Shown here: positions 1 to 6,935 of the stretch, piece after piece
How positions within the stretch are numbered: position 1 is the first letter of the stretch
Layout: each line of letters starts with the position of its first letter
Origin: Verrucomicrobiaceae bacterium UBA7681
GTDB taxonomy: Bacteria; Verrucomicrobiota; Verrucomicrobiia; Verrucomicrobiales; Verrucomicrobiaceae
Reading direction: 5' to 3'
NCBI GenBank assembly: GCA_002482965.1
Contig: DLGZ01000078.1
Coordinates: 1 to 16,335 of the forward strand
DNA: 16,335 nucleotides
Position numbers and translations under genes: made by a program
The notes under the pieces: generated by a model
Databases searched by the model: none
The model's input: the letters and a program-made list of their open reading frames with translations, nothing else
What the model was told of the DNA's origin: nothing

Positions 1-2
1 TG

Positions 3-377
3 CATGATCCCGAAGGCGAGGATAGCGGCCCGCTGGGTGCCATCACCCGTTGTTTGGAACAAGTGCAGATGCCGCTGCTCGTGCTGGCCGTGGACATGCC
101 CTGGATGACCGCCGCCTTTTTGCGCGAGCAACTCCTCAAGCACGAGAGCCCTGACAAAGGCTGGTTCTTCCGCGGCCCGCACGGCGATGAAGCCCTCGCC
201 GGTCTCTACGTTCCCGCCATGCTGCCGCTCATGCAGGACGCGCTGTCCAAGAAAGACTTCAAGCTCCAGCACATCATCGAGGCCGCCGTCCATTCCGACT
301 TGGCCATCACGCATGCGCTGGGAGACGAACAGATGCCGTTTTTCCACAATGCGAACACGCCGGCGGATTTGAAGTGA
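3..377 (+). CDS. Molybdenum cofactor guanylyltransferase-like protein (MobA family), 3' part
   Basis: The frame is open from the left window edge, so the N-terminal half, including the nucleotide-binding signature expected near the start of this family, lies outside. The visible 124 residues carry a GPLGAI segment, equivalent to the GPLAG(I/L) motif of MobA-type transferases, followed by LVLAVDMPW. That segment contains the Asp-Met-Pro element which in this family follows a hydrophobic strand and helps bind metal and nucleotide. A later GDEALAGLYVPAMLPLM segment matches the position where family members read P-L-x-A-V/L-Y. MobA links GMP to molybdopterin in the cytoplasm; related enzymes transfer CMP or other nucleotides, so the substrate is not fixed here. 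Its TGA overlaps the ATG of the next gene, suggesting translational coupling. The fold is fairly secure, the exact substrate is not. Confidence 0.72.
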   Translation, partial: HDPEGEDSGPLGAITRCLEQVQMPLLVLAVDMPWMTAAFLREQLLKHESPDKGWFFRGPHGDEALAGLYVPAMLPLMQDALSKKDFKLQHIIEAAVHSDLAITHALGDEQMPFFHNANTPADLK

Positions 378-670
378 TGCCGCGTTCCAATCAAAGAAGT
401 CCTTCAAGAAGGGCAATGGCAGCTTTGAAGGGCATTCTTTGCTCATGTGCAATCGTATTCGTCATCTTCATTACATGGTTTGTCATTCGAGAAGTTGTCT
501 TCAACAACAAGGACGATTTGGGCGCTATGCTGATGCAGATGGTTGTGTGTTCTGCACTGCTCTTGGCAGGCTGCATCACAAGTATTGTGAAAGCATTCAC
601 CCAGGATACAAAGCTATCGCCTGAGCAAGAGCAGCCACCAAGGGTGACGGGTAACAATCAACGAAAGTAG
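377..670 (+). CDS. Small membrane protein of unknown function, two TM segments
   Basis: I do not recognise this 97-residue protein. The ATG at 377 overlaps the preceding TGA (TGATG); a GTG three bases earlier is the alternative. The N-terminus is basic (Arg and Ser rich), followed by a hydrophobic helix at about residues 18-38 and a second at about 52-73. The tail is short and polar, rich in Gln, Pro and Glu. This suggests a small inner-membrane hairpin with both ends in the cytoplasm. A hand count gives about 47% G+C, clearly below the roughly 60-65% of the surrounding housekeeping genes, so it may be a recent arrival or a weakly constrained gene. An antisense frame is also open across most of it. 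Coding is supported by the overlap with the upstream stop and the two clean TM segments, not by homology. Confidence 0.5.
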   Translation: MPRSNQRSPSRRAMAALKGILCSCAIVFVIFITWFVIREVVFNNKDDLGAMLMQMVVCSALLLAGCITSIVKAFTQDTKLSPEQEQPPRVTGNNQRK

Positions 671-711
671 GACATCAATTTATCCGCAGCCCACTCCCAA
701 AAATCGTCGTC

Positions 712-1083
712 TCACATCTTCTTGAGCTGATCCGTCAGGTAATCACCACACGGTGTCTCTTTGCCGTCGTTAAAGCGGATCATATAGGGCTTGCCGGAGG
801 TGCCTGACGCGGAGGCCACTTTGGCGATGAAATCGGCGGCGGTCTTCACCTCCTTTGCATGACGATCCCATTTGGCCCGGAGAAACTTGGCTGCATTCGC
901 CGCACTGTAGTCACTGCCATTCCTGACGAAGCTGGCATTTTCTAGCCCCTGAATCTTCGAGATCAGTGCCTCGATCTTCGCCTTCTCCGTTGCCGAGGCG
1001 GGTTCTTCTGCCGACAGCGTGGTGGCGGCGCTCCAAAAGAGGCAGAGTAGGAACAGTGCCCGGGAGATGAGTTTCGGTGTCAT
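712..1083 (-). CDS. DUF5329 family secreted protein
   Basis: This 123-residue protein begins with a classical signal peptide: Lys near the start, a hydrophobic core around LFLLCLFWSAATT, and a probable cleavage site near Ser-Ala-Glu at about residue 25. The mature part reads as DUF5329: FVRNGSDYSA, then AAKFLRAKW, then VKTAADFIAKVASASGTSG, then PYMIRFNDG, in the expected order. The size matches the family. No enzymatic function is established for it; an extracytoplasmic location is inferred from the signal peptide. It lies 46 bp downstream of rsmE on the same strand and may be the last gene of that directon. A near-palindrome (ATGGT-GT-ACCAT, 1082-1093) overlaps its start codon, so it may also have its own regulation. 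The family call is made from the motif pattern and is fairly sure. Confidence 0.8.
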   Translation of the reverse strand: MTPKLISRALFLLCLFWSAATTLSAEEPASATEKAKIEALISKIQGLENASFVRNGSDYSAANAAKFLRAKWDRHAKEVKTAADFIAKVASASGTSGKPYMIRFNDGKETPCGDYLTDQLKKM

Positions 1084-1129
1084 GGTGTACCATACCTAAC
1101 GGCCTCTGCTGGAGAATGGACGTACGGAC

Positions 1130-1855
1130 TCAACGCAGCTCATGCCCCAGGATCGCCAAGGTGGCGATGCTGGCAGTCTCGGCACGCAGGACCAGCGGTC
1201 CCAGCGTGACCGGCACAAAGCCTGCCGCAAAGGCCTGCGCTTCTTCTTCGGCAGTGAAATCTCCTTCGGGGCCGATCAGGACGGCCACGCTGTTTGGCCT
1301 GGATGCAGACAGCGCTTGCTTGAGCGTGCGGGAGTGCTCGCTGAGCGCGGGGATAAGCTTGAGTTCCGCTGGAAACTTCACACCTGCGGTGAGGCTGATG
1401 GGGGCGTGCAACTCAGGCACAAAAGGAGTGTGGCACTGCTTCGCGCTCTCGATCATATGCCGCCGCCATTTGACCATCTTCTTCTCGGTCTGCGCGGCAT
1501 CAAGATGAATCACCGTGCGCTCGGTGATGATGGGCTGCACACTGGCTGCGCCCAGCTCCACCGCCTTTTCGAGCATCCACTCAAACGGTTCGCCTTTGAT
1601 CAGCGCAGGCAGCAGATGAATCGAGGTCTGAAACGGCTCAACACGCGTTTCGGTGGTGATTTTGGCCTGCACGGTCGATTTGGTCACGTGCGTGATCTCG
1701 CAAACGGCCACCCGGCCTGCGCCGTCGAAGATCTCGATGATGTCACCGGGTTGCTTGCGCATCACTCGGCTGCAGTGTTGAGCTTCATCACCGGATACGG
1801 TGAGGTGCGGCGTGGTCCAGTCGGCGGCGGGGAGATGGAAGCGCGGCAGCGACAT
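1130..1855 (-). CDS. rsmE: 16S rRNA (uracil(1498)-N3)-methyltransferase RsmE
   Basis: The protein is 241 residues, normal for RsmE, which methylates N3 of U1498 in 16S rRNA using S-adenosylmethionine. The N-terminal part (about 1-70) is the PUA-like RNA-binding domain, with the diagnostic H(C/V)xRVMRxxxGD pattern at residues 27-38 and EIFDGAGR just after. The C-terminal SPOUT domain shows VLIGPEGDFT at about 193-201 and LGPLVLRAETA at 218-228, the knotted SAM-binding loops; the usual LGxRILRxETA is slightly altered but keeps the Arg-x-Glu-Thr-Ala core. The ATG lies 1 bp from the stop codon of pepP, so the two genes are very probably cotranscribed and translationally coupled. Identification is secure. 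Confidence 0.95.
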   Translation of the reverse strand: MSLPRFHLPAADWTTPHLTVSGDEAQHCSRVMRKQPGDIIEIFDGAGRVAVCEITHVTKSTVQAKITTETRVEPFQTSIHLLPALIKGEPFEWMLEKAVELGAASVQPIITERTVIHLDAAQTEKKMVKWRRHMIESAKQCHTPFVPELHAPISLTAGVKFPAELKLIPALSEHSRTLKQALSASRPNSVAVLIGPEGDFTAEEEAQAFAAGFVPVTLGPLVLRAETASIATLAILGHELR

Positions 1856-1856
1856 G

Positions 1857-3146
1857 TCAGCGTTTCATCAGCGCTTCAATCTCATCGGCCTCAATCGGAA
1901 TATGCGCCATGAGATCAATGTTTTCGTGTTCGCCGATGAAGATGTTGTTCTCAAGCCGGACGCCGAGTTTTTCTTCCCGGATGTAGATGCCGGGCTCGAC
2001 GGTGAAGACCATGCCGGGCTGCACGGGCTTCCACATGTGGCCGACGTCATGCACATCGATGCCCAGCGGATGGGAGGTTCCGTGCGGAAAGTATTTTTTA
2101 TACGCGGGCTTGTCGGGGTCCTGTTTGGCGATGTCTTCCTCGGTGATCAGTCCGAGGCCGAGCAGTTCTTTTTCCATCAGCTTGCCCACCTCCTCCTGAT
2201 ACTCGCGAATGATGACGCCGGGGCGCAGCATCTGGCAGCACTTTTTGAAGACGCGCAGCACGGCATCATAGACCTGGCGCTGGCGCGGCGTGAACTTGCC
2301 GTTCACGGGAATCGTGCGCGTCAGGTCCGCGTTGTAGTTGCCGTAGTTCGCGGCCACATCGAGCAGCAGCAGCTCGCCGTCCTCGCATTGGCAGTGGTTG
2401 GTGATGTAATGCAGCACGCAGGCATTCGCGCCGCTGGCAATGATCGGAGTGTAGGCAAAACCGCGCGCACGCTGGCGGATGAACTCATGCGAAAGCTCGG
2501 CCTCGATCTCGAACTCCTGCACGCCGGGTTTCACGAACTTCAGCAGGCGGTCAAAGCCCTCGCCCGTGATGCGGATCGCTTCATTCAGCGCCGTGATTTC
2601 ATGCGGGCTCTTGATCACGCGCAGCTCGTGCATGAGCTGTGCCAGACGGCGGTAGTCATGCAGCGGATACTCGCGCTGGCAGCGCTGCGTGAAGCGCATC
2701 TCGCGTGTCTCTGTGGGAATCGTGGCGCGGGTGTGCTCGTTCGAATTGAGGAAGACGTGGTCCGCCTGGCACATGACGGCACGGAACTGCGTCTCGAAGT
2801 CCTCCAGCCAATGCACGCGCGCGATGCCGCTGCGATCCTTCGCCTGCGCCTTGCTGAGCTTTTCGCCCTCCCACACGGCGATGTGCTCGTTCGTCTCACG
2901 CACAAACAGCATCTCCCGCTGCTTCGGATCAGCAGCATCAGGATAGAGCACCAGAATCGTCTCCTCCTGATCGACTCCGCTCAAATAAAACAGATCGCTG
3001 TTCTGTATGAAACCGATGGAGCCGTCCGCATTGGTCGGCAGCACGTCATTCGCGTGGACGATGACCACCGACTGCGGTGGCAGCTTGGCATAGAGATGCT
3101 GACGGTTGGAGACAAACAGTTCGGCGGGCAGAGGTTGGTAGCGCAT
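1857..3146 (-). CDS. pepP: Xaa-Pro aminopeptidase (M24B metallopeptidase)
   Basis: This 429-residue protein has the two-domain plan of bacterial aminopeptidase P. An AMP_N-type N-terminal domain (about 1-130, with DLFYLSGVDQEE) is followed by a pita-bread M24 catalytic domain (about 170-410). All five expected dimanganese ligands can be placed: Asp263 (LLLDVAANYG), Asp274 (NADLTRTIPV), His359 (HGTSHPLGIDVHDVG), Glu384 (VEPGIYI) and Glu399 (GVRLENN). The enzyme removes an N-terminal residue preceding proline. No signal peptide is visible, so it is probably cytoplasmic. The ATG at 3146 lies 3 bp from a palindromic repeat that fills the gap to the upstream protease-like gene, and no Shine-Dalgarno sequence is visible. 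It is coupled to rsmE downstream (1 bp gap). Identification is secure. Confidence 0.95.
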   Translation of the reverse strand: MRYQPLPAELFVSNRQHLYAKLPPQSVVIVHANDVLPTNADGSIGFIQNSDLFYLSGVDQEETILVLYPDAADPKQREMLFVRETNEHIAVWEGEKLSKAQAKDRSGIARVHWLEDFETQFRAVMCQADHVFLNSNEHTRATIPTETREMRFTQRCQREYPLHDYRRLAQLMHELRVIKSPHEITALNEAIRITGEGFDRLLKFVKPGVQEFEIEAELSHEFIRQRARGFAYTPIIASGANACVLHYITNHCQCEDGELLLLDVAANYGNYNADLTRTIPVNGKFTPRQRQVYDAVLRVFKKCCQMLRPGVIIREYQEEVGKLMEKELLGLGLITEEDIAKQDPDKPAYKKYFPHGTSHPLGIDVHDVGHMWKPVQPGMVFTVEPGIYIREEKLGVRLENNIFIGEHENIDLMAHIPIEADEIEALMKR

Positions 3147-3149
3147 AGG

Positions 3150-3215
3150 AGTAGGGCAAGCGTCCCGCTTGCAGCAGCCGCCGAAATTGCACGCAAGCCG
3201 GAGGCTTGCACTACT
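3150..3215. repeat. Inverted pair of REP-like palindromes (BIME-like element)
   Basis: Two 23-nt units face each other around a 20-nt spacer (3173-3192). Unit A (3150-3172) reads AGTAG, G, then GCAAGCG-TCC-CGCTTGC, a 7-bp stem with a TCC loop. Unit B (3193-3215), read on the minus strand, is AGTAG, T, then GCAAGCC-TCC-GGCTTGC. The units match at 20 of 23 positions, and two of the three differences are paired bases in the stem (G:C in one, C:G in the other), so base pairing is preserved. The GTAG head followed by a palindrome is the hallmark of REP sequences served by TnpA-REP (RAYT) enzymes. The element fills the whole gap between the degenerate HtrA gene stop and the pepP start. The structure is certain; the REP/RAYT link is inferred. 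Confidence 0.85.
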
Positions 3216-4298
3216 TTATTGCGCCACCACCGCCTTCGGCGGATGGCGGTCCGCCTTGATCCATAGCTGAGCTTCGGTCCAGAAGGCTTCGACGGGCAGG
3301 GCAAAGGTGGTGACGCGGTCAACTCGGGCGATGTTGATGCCAACGACCTTGCCTTCGAGTGTGGCGACGGGGCCGCCCATGTCGGCGGGGAGCAGCGGGA
3401 TGTCGTGCTGGAGGACTTCGGGGAAGTTGTCGCTACGCAGAGAGATGCCGCCATTGGCGAAGTCCTCGCCCTCCCAGTTATTCAGCACCTTGTTGCGGCT
3501 GGCGAGGCGGACGCGGCAGTTTTCCTCCTTGTCATTGCGCAGGTAGCGGATGTCGATGATCTCGCCGGGCTGGCGTCCTTTGACGATGTCGAACACGCGG
3601 TGGGAAGCCACCACCTTTTCACCTGCGATGGTGACGAGCACATCGTCCTCTTGCAGGCCGGCGGCTTCGGCAGGGCTTTCGCTGGCAATGCCGACGATGC
3701 GCACGCCTTTGCCATCTTTGGCTGCCTTTTCATCCATGCGGATGCCCATGGCGGCCCCGTCGCCGGGAATGCGGCGGAATTTGGCGCTGACAATGCCGAT
3801 GCGCGTTTCCTTGCCTGCATCCGCCACACTGCACAGCCACTGACCGAGACCGAGGGAATGTGCACCACCAAATGAAACCGCACGCAGGCCGGTGATGCCA
3901 ACGGCCTGGGCCAGCACCAGATCCAGCCGTGTGTCGCGGCGCACCTCACGCAGATCGGCGCTGCGTCCGTCGCTGAAGTGGATGCGTGTTTTCTGCAACT
4001 CGGGCACTTCACTGGCCTTGATCAAAACGTAACCGTCTTCACCCACAATAGTGGCGGTGCAGATGGCGCGGCCCAGCGGGCTTTCGACTCGCGCGGCACA
4101 GGCGATGGTGAGTGGCTTGAGCTTTTCGACAGCGGAGAGTGTGTGCTTCCCATTGGTGCGGTCTTCCTGCGGCAGGGGCAGGCGGGACGGATCCGCCTGG
4201 GAGCAAAGAGGCGACAGCAGGAGGAGAAAGCCGCAATGACGAAGCCCGAATGAGGAAACGACCGGTGAGCAAGGTCTTGCTGGCCTTTCATTCGTCAT
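3216..4298 (-). CDS. Degenerate HtrA/trypsin-like protein with PDZ domain inside the protease fold
   Basis: From the ATG at 4298 the protein is 360 residues; the frame remains open to an ATG at 4388 and a GTG at 4394. The 4298 start gives a plausible signal peptide (hydrophobic core CGFLLLLSPLCSQA). The N-terminal protease half is at about 60-175: DGYVLIKASEV aligns with the strand that normally ends in the catalytic His, but has Ser-Glu in its place. RLDLVLA keeps the Asp (D126). A PDZ domain follows at about 181-268 (VRIVGIASESPAEAAGLQEDD). The second protease half comes after it: QHDIPLLPADMGGPV, where Met307 replaces the Ser of GDSGGP, then EGKVVGINIARV. It is probably an extracytoplasmic non-catalytic binding or regulatory partner of the intact HtrA encoded just upstream. 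The fold is fairly secure; lack of activity is inferred. Confidence 0.82.
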   Translation of the reverse strand: MTNERPARPCSPVVSSFGLRHCGFLLLLSPLCSQADPSRLPLPQEDRTNGKHTLSAVEKLKPLTIACAARVESPLGRAICTATIVGEDGYVLIKASEVPELQKTRIHFSDGRSADLREVRRDTRLDLVLAQAVGITGLRAVSFGGAHSLGLGQWLCSVADAGKETRIGIVSAKFRRIPGDGAAMGIRMDEKAAKDGKGVRIVGIASESPAEAAGLQEDDVLVTIAGEKVVASHRVFDIVKGRQPGEIIDIRYLRNDKEENCRVRLASRNKVLNNWEGEDFANGGISLRSDNFPEVLQHDIPLLPADMGGPVATLEGKVVGINIARVDRVTTFALPVEAFWTEAQLWIKADRHPPKAVVAQ

Positions 4299-4389
4299 TG
4301 CTTCGCTTTGCTCACCCCTTCGGGGCAGCACACGCTTCGCGGTGCTGGCTGTCTCGCTTCGCTCGGCTCTGAATTCGGCATTCGTCATT
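4233..4389. repeat. Mosaic of palindromes and AATGACGAA-type repeats
   Basis: Several repeat modules are packed together. CATTCGTCATT occurs twice in direct orientation (4289-4299 and 4379-4389). GCAATGACGAA (4233-4243) is inverted at 4291-4301, and GGTGAGCAA (4264-4272) is inverted at 4308-4316; the two pairs interlock rather than nest. Two hairpins have TTC loops on the plus strand: CCCC-TTC-GGGG (4315-4325) and CAGCAC-A-CGC-TTC-GCG-GTGCTG (4326-4347, one bulge). The block covers the 5' end of the degenerate HtrA gene. On the gene strand the direct repeats read AATGACGAATG, so each supplies an ATG that could begin translation with Met-Thr-Asn. Its origin is unknown; it resembles dispersed non-autonomous repeats. 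Confidence 0.75.
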
Positions 4390-4390
4390 T

Positions 4391-5425
4391 TCACTGCCCT
4401 TCCTCCTGCGGTTTTTGCGCCAGTTGGACGGACAGGTCACGTTCCTTGCCGTGGGTTCGCAGTTTGATCTTGAGGGTGTCACCAGCGGCAAGGGCACGCA
4501 CGGTGGCGCTGAACTGCTGCTGGTCGGTCATGGCATCACCATTGACGCTGAGGATGACATCTCCGGCACGAATGCCAGCCTTCAAAGCAGGCGAGCCATC
4601 GATCACGTCGGCCACGGCGACTTCCAGATCATCGCTCATGATGGTCGCCACCCCGAGATAGCCTCCGGCGCCAGTGCCCCAGGTCTTGATGACCTGCGAT
4701 TTCTGCATTGCCTCCCAGGAGCGGAGAAAGGGAGCCATGGAGACGTGGACGTTTTGATCCCGGCCTTCCCAGATCTGGCTGTGGATACCGATAACCTCGC
4801 CGTTGAAATTGAAGAGCGGGCCGCCGGAGTCGCCCCCCATCAGCACGCAGTCACTGTGCAGGCTGTTGGCGGTTTGTTTGATGATCTTGCCCACGCGCAG
4901 CACCGGGCCGCGTGCTTTGTCGTAACCTCCGGGGTGCCCGAGCGCGAAGCACCACTCTCCGGGCTGCGCTTTGGCCACTTCACGGCTCAGAGCCACAAAA
5001 GGCCAGGGTTTGCCACGATCTTTCAGCCTGGCCAGTGCGGCATCGGTCGTTTTATCCAGCCCGAGAGATTTAGCCGTCGTCACGGTGCCATCCTCCAAAA
5101 TGACTTTCATGTCCTTGCCGGGCCCGTTGGGGACGTGGGCGGCGGTGAGCAGCAGCCCGTCGGCCGAAATGATGACACCGCTGGCCGTTCCGCCCCCGGT
5201 TTCGATGGCCACCAGCGCCGGGCGCACCCGGGGCAGGAGCTTCTGCACGTCATTCTGGATCTTCAGGAGCGCGGCGATGTCGGCCTTCGGTGCGGCGCTT
5301 TTATCCGCCCCCCCCGCAGCCATGGCCGCTGTGGCAATGAACCCGAACGCCACGGAGACCGTAGCGGCTCTGCGAGCCAGGGAAGTGCAGAGAGAGAACA
5401 TGCGAGTGCGGAAGTTTACGTTCAC
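4391..5425 (-). CDS. HtrA/DegP-like S1C serine protease with one PDZ domain
   Basis: The protein is 344 residues from the GTG at 5425; an ATG at 5401 (residue 9) is an equally plausible start and gives a tighter signal peptide. The signal segment runs to about residue 36 (VSVAFGFIATAAMAA). The trypsin-like domain has a complete catalytic triad: His97 (LLLTAAHV), Asp128 (KTTDAALARL) and Ser200 (GGDSGGPL). One PDZ domain spans about 250-335 (YLGVA, then VIDGSPALKAGIRAGDVILSV). Members of this family degrade or chaperone misfolded envelope proteins. The stop overlaps the GTG of the next protease-like frame by 4 bp and lies about 92 bp from its preferred ATG, so the two paralogues are almost certainly cotranscribed. 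It starts divergently from lpd across about 100 bp. Active-enzyme assignment is strong. Confidence 0.93.
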   Translation of the reverse strand: MNVNFRTRMFSLCTSLARRAATVSVAFGFIATAAMAAGGADKSAAPKADIAALLKIQNDVQKLLPRVRPALVAIETGGGTASGVIISADGLLLTAAHVPNGPGKDMKVILEDGTVTTAKSLGLDKTTDAALARLKDRGKPWPFVALSREVAKAQPGEWCFALGHPGGYDKARGPVLRVGKIIKQTANSLHSDCVLMGGDSGGPLFNFNGEVIGIHSQIWEGRDQNVHVSMAPFLRSWEAMQKSQVIKTWGTGAGGYLGVATIMSDDLEVAVADVIDGSPALKAGIRAGDVILSVNGDAMTDQQQFSATVRALAAGDTLKIKLRTHGKERDLSVQLAQKPQEEGQ

Positions 5426-5527
5426 CCGCCCGGAAGGTCAAACTGCGATCCGGGGGGGAATCTGCTGTTGAATACGGTGCCGGGCTGCGCTTCTCTCGGG
5501 CGTCTTACCCCCATACACACACTTTTC

Positions 5528-6904
5528 ATGAACTACGACCTCATCGTTATCGGCGGCGGGCCTGCGGGCTACGTCGGAGCTATCCGCGCAGCGCAACTCG
5601 GCAAAAAAGTGGCCTGCGTCGAAAACGACCGCGCCGGGGGCACCTGCCTGAACTGGGGCTGCATTCCCACCAAGGCCCTGCTGAAGAACGCCGAGCTGTA
5701 CCACACCATCACCCACCGTGCCGAAGAGTTCGGCCTCAAGATCGGCAGCGTCGAGTATGACTGGTCCAAGGTCATCGGCCGCAGCCGTGGCGTCAGCGAC
5801 AAGCTCAACAAGGGCATCGAGTTCCTCTTCAAGAAGAACAAGGTCGACTACCTCAGAGGCACCGCCAGCATCCCTGCCGCAGGCAAGGTCGAAGTGACCG
5901 CCGCTGACGGCAAGACGGAAACCCACGATGCCGCCAACATCCTCATCGCCACCGGCGCAAAGACCCGCCCGATGCCCGGATTCCCCTTCAACGGCAAGAC
6001 CGTCATCGGCAGCAAGGAAGCCATGATGCTGGAAAAGCAGCCGAAGAGCATCATCGTCATCGGTGCCGGTGCCATCGGCATTGAGTTCGCCTATTTCTTC
6101 AACGCCTACGGCACCAAGGTGACCGTCGTTGAAATGCTGCCCGACGTGCTCCCAGTGGAAGACACCGAAGTCAGCAAGCTCCTGGAAAAGAGCCTGACCA
6201 AGTCCGGCATCCGCATCCTCACCAACACCAAAGTCACCGGCACCTCCGAAGACGGCAAAGGCGTGAAGATCACCGTCGAAGGCGCTGCCAATGAAACCCT
6301 TGAGGCAGACGTCTGCCTCGTCGCCATCGGCGTGGCCCCCGTGCTGCCCGGCGGCATGGAGATCAAGCTCACCGAGCGCGGCTGGCTGCAGACCGACGAC
6401 CGCTACCAGACCTCCGTCAAAGGCGTCTACGGTGCTGGCGACATCATCGGGCCACCCTGGCTCGCCCACGTGGCCAGCTATGAGGCTGTGCAGTGCGTGG
6501 AAGGTCTCTTCACCAAGCACAAGCCCAAGAAAGTCGGCGTCTTCCCCGGCTGCACCTACTGCCATCCGCAGGTCGCCAGCATCGGCCTCACCGAGCGTGC
6601 GGCGAAGGAAAAGGGCCTCAAGTTCAAGATCGGCAAATTCCCCTACGTGGCCAGCGGCAAGGCACTCGCCGCCGCCGAGTCCGAAGGCTTCGTCAAGATC
6701 CTCTACGGCGAACCGCACGGTGAAATCATCGGCGCGCACATCATCGGCAGCGAAAGCACCGAGATGATCGCCGAGATCGGCCTCGCCATGAACCTCGAAG
6801 CCACCTGGGACGAAATCGAAGCCACCATCCACGCCCATCCGACTCTGTCTGAGATGGTCAAGGAGGCAACGGAAGTCGCCAAGGGGCATCCGATTCACGT
6901 GTGA
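5528..6904 (+). CDS. lpdA: Dihydrolipoyl dehydrogenase (E3)
   Basis: The 458-residue protein is the normal length for E3, the FAD enzyme that reoxidises dihydrolipoamide in pyruvate and 2-oxoglutarate dehydrogenase and glycine cleavage complexes. The FAD Rossmann motif GGGPAG is at residues 9-14. The redox-active disulfide Cys40/Cys45 sits in GGTCLNWGCIPTKALL. The NAD motif GAGAIG is at 179-184, the second FAD site GAGD at 302-305, and the His-Glu catalytic pair lies in HAHPTLSE at 435-442. The frame is open far upstream, but that part is antisense to the HtrA gene; homology begins exactly at MNYDLIVIGG, which fixes the start. No E1 or E2 gene is adjacent, so its complex cannot be named. A position usually occupied by Arg in AIGRRPN reads AIGVAP. 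Identification is secure. Confidence 0.96.
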   Translation: MNYDLIVIGGGPAGYVGAIRAAQLGKKVACVENDRAGGTCLNWGCIPTKALLKNAELYHTITHRAEEFGLKIGSVEYDWSKVIGRSRGVSDKLNKGIEFLFKKNKVDYLRGTASIPAAGKVEVTAADGKTETHDAANILIATGAKTRPMPGFPFNGKTVIGSKEAMMLEKQPKSIIVIGAGAIGIEFAYFFNAYGTKVTVVEMLPDVLPVEDTEVSKLLEKSLTKSGIRILTNTKVTGTSEDGKGVKITVEGAANETLEADVCLVAIGVAPVLPGGMEIKLTERGWLQTDDRYQTSVKGVYGAGDIIGPPWLAHVASYEAVQCVEGLFTKHKPKKVGVFPGCTYCHPQVASIGLTERAAKEKGLKFKIGKFPYVASGKALAAAESEGFVKILYGEPHGEIIGAHIIGSESTEMIAEIGLAMNLEATWDEIEATIHAHPTLSEMVKEATEVAKGHPIHV

Positions 6905-6935
6905 TGTTTTAGAACTCGTTCGCTAATCACTTGAG

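Noticed and set aside
1800..3266. A 488-codon open frame on the plus strand opposite pepP
   Set aside because: It is antisense to a gene with all catalytic residues in place, has no recognisable domain, and its composition (runs of His, Ala, Leu, Val, Asp) is typical of the complement of a GC-rich gene.
4299..4394. Longer N-terminus of the degenerate HtrA protein (starts at GTG 4394 or ATG 4388)
   Set aside because: The extra 30-32 residues are encoded by palindromic repeats and would bury the signal peptide about 50 residues from the N-terminus. It is not excluded, but the ATG at 4298 is preferred.
4415..5527. In-frame upstream extension of lpdA
   Set aside because: It is antisense to the HtrA gene; E3 homology begins precisely at the ATG at 5528.
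5438..6898. A 486-codon open frame on the minus strand opposite lpdA
   Set aside because: A high-GC shadow of lpdA; low-complexity Asp, Gly, Val and Ala content and no homology that I can recognise.
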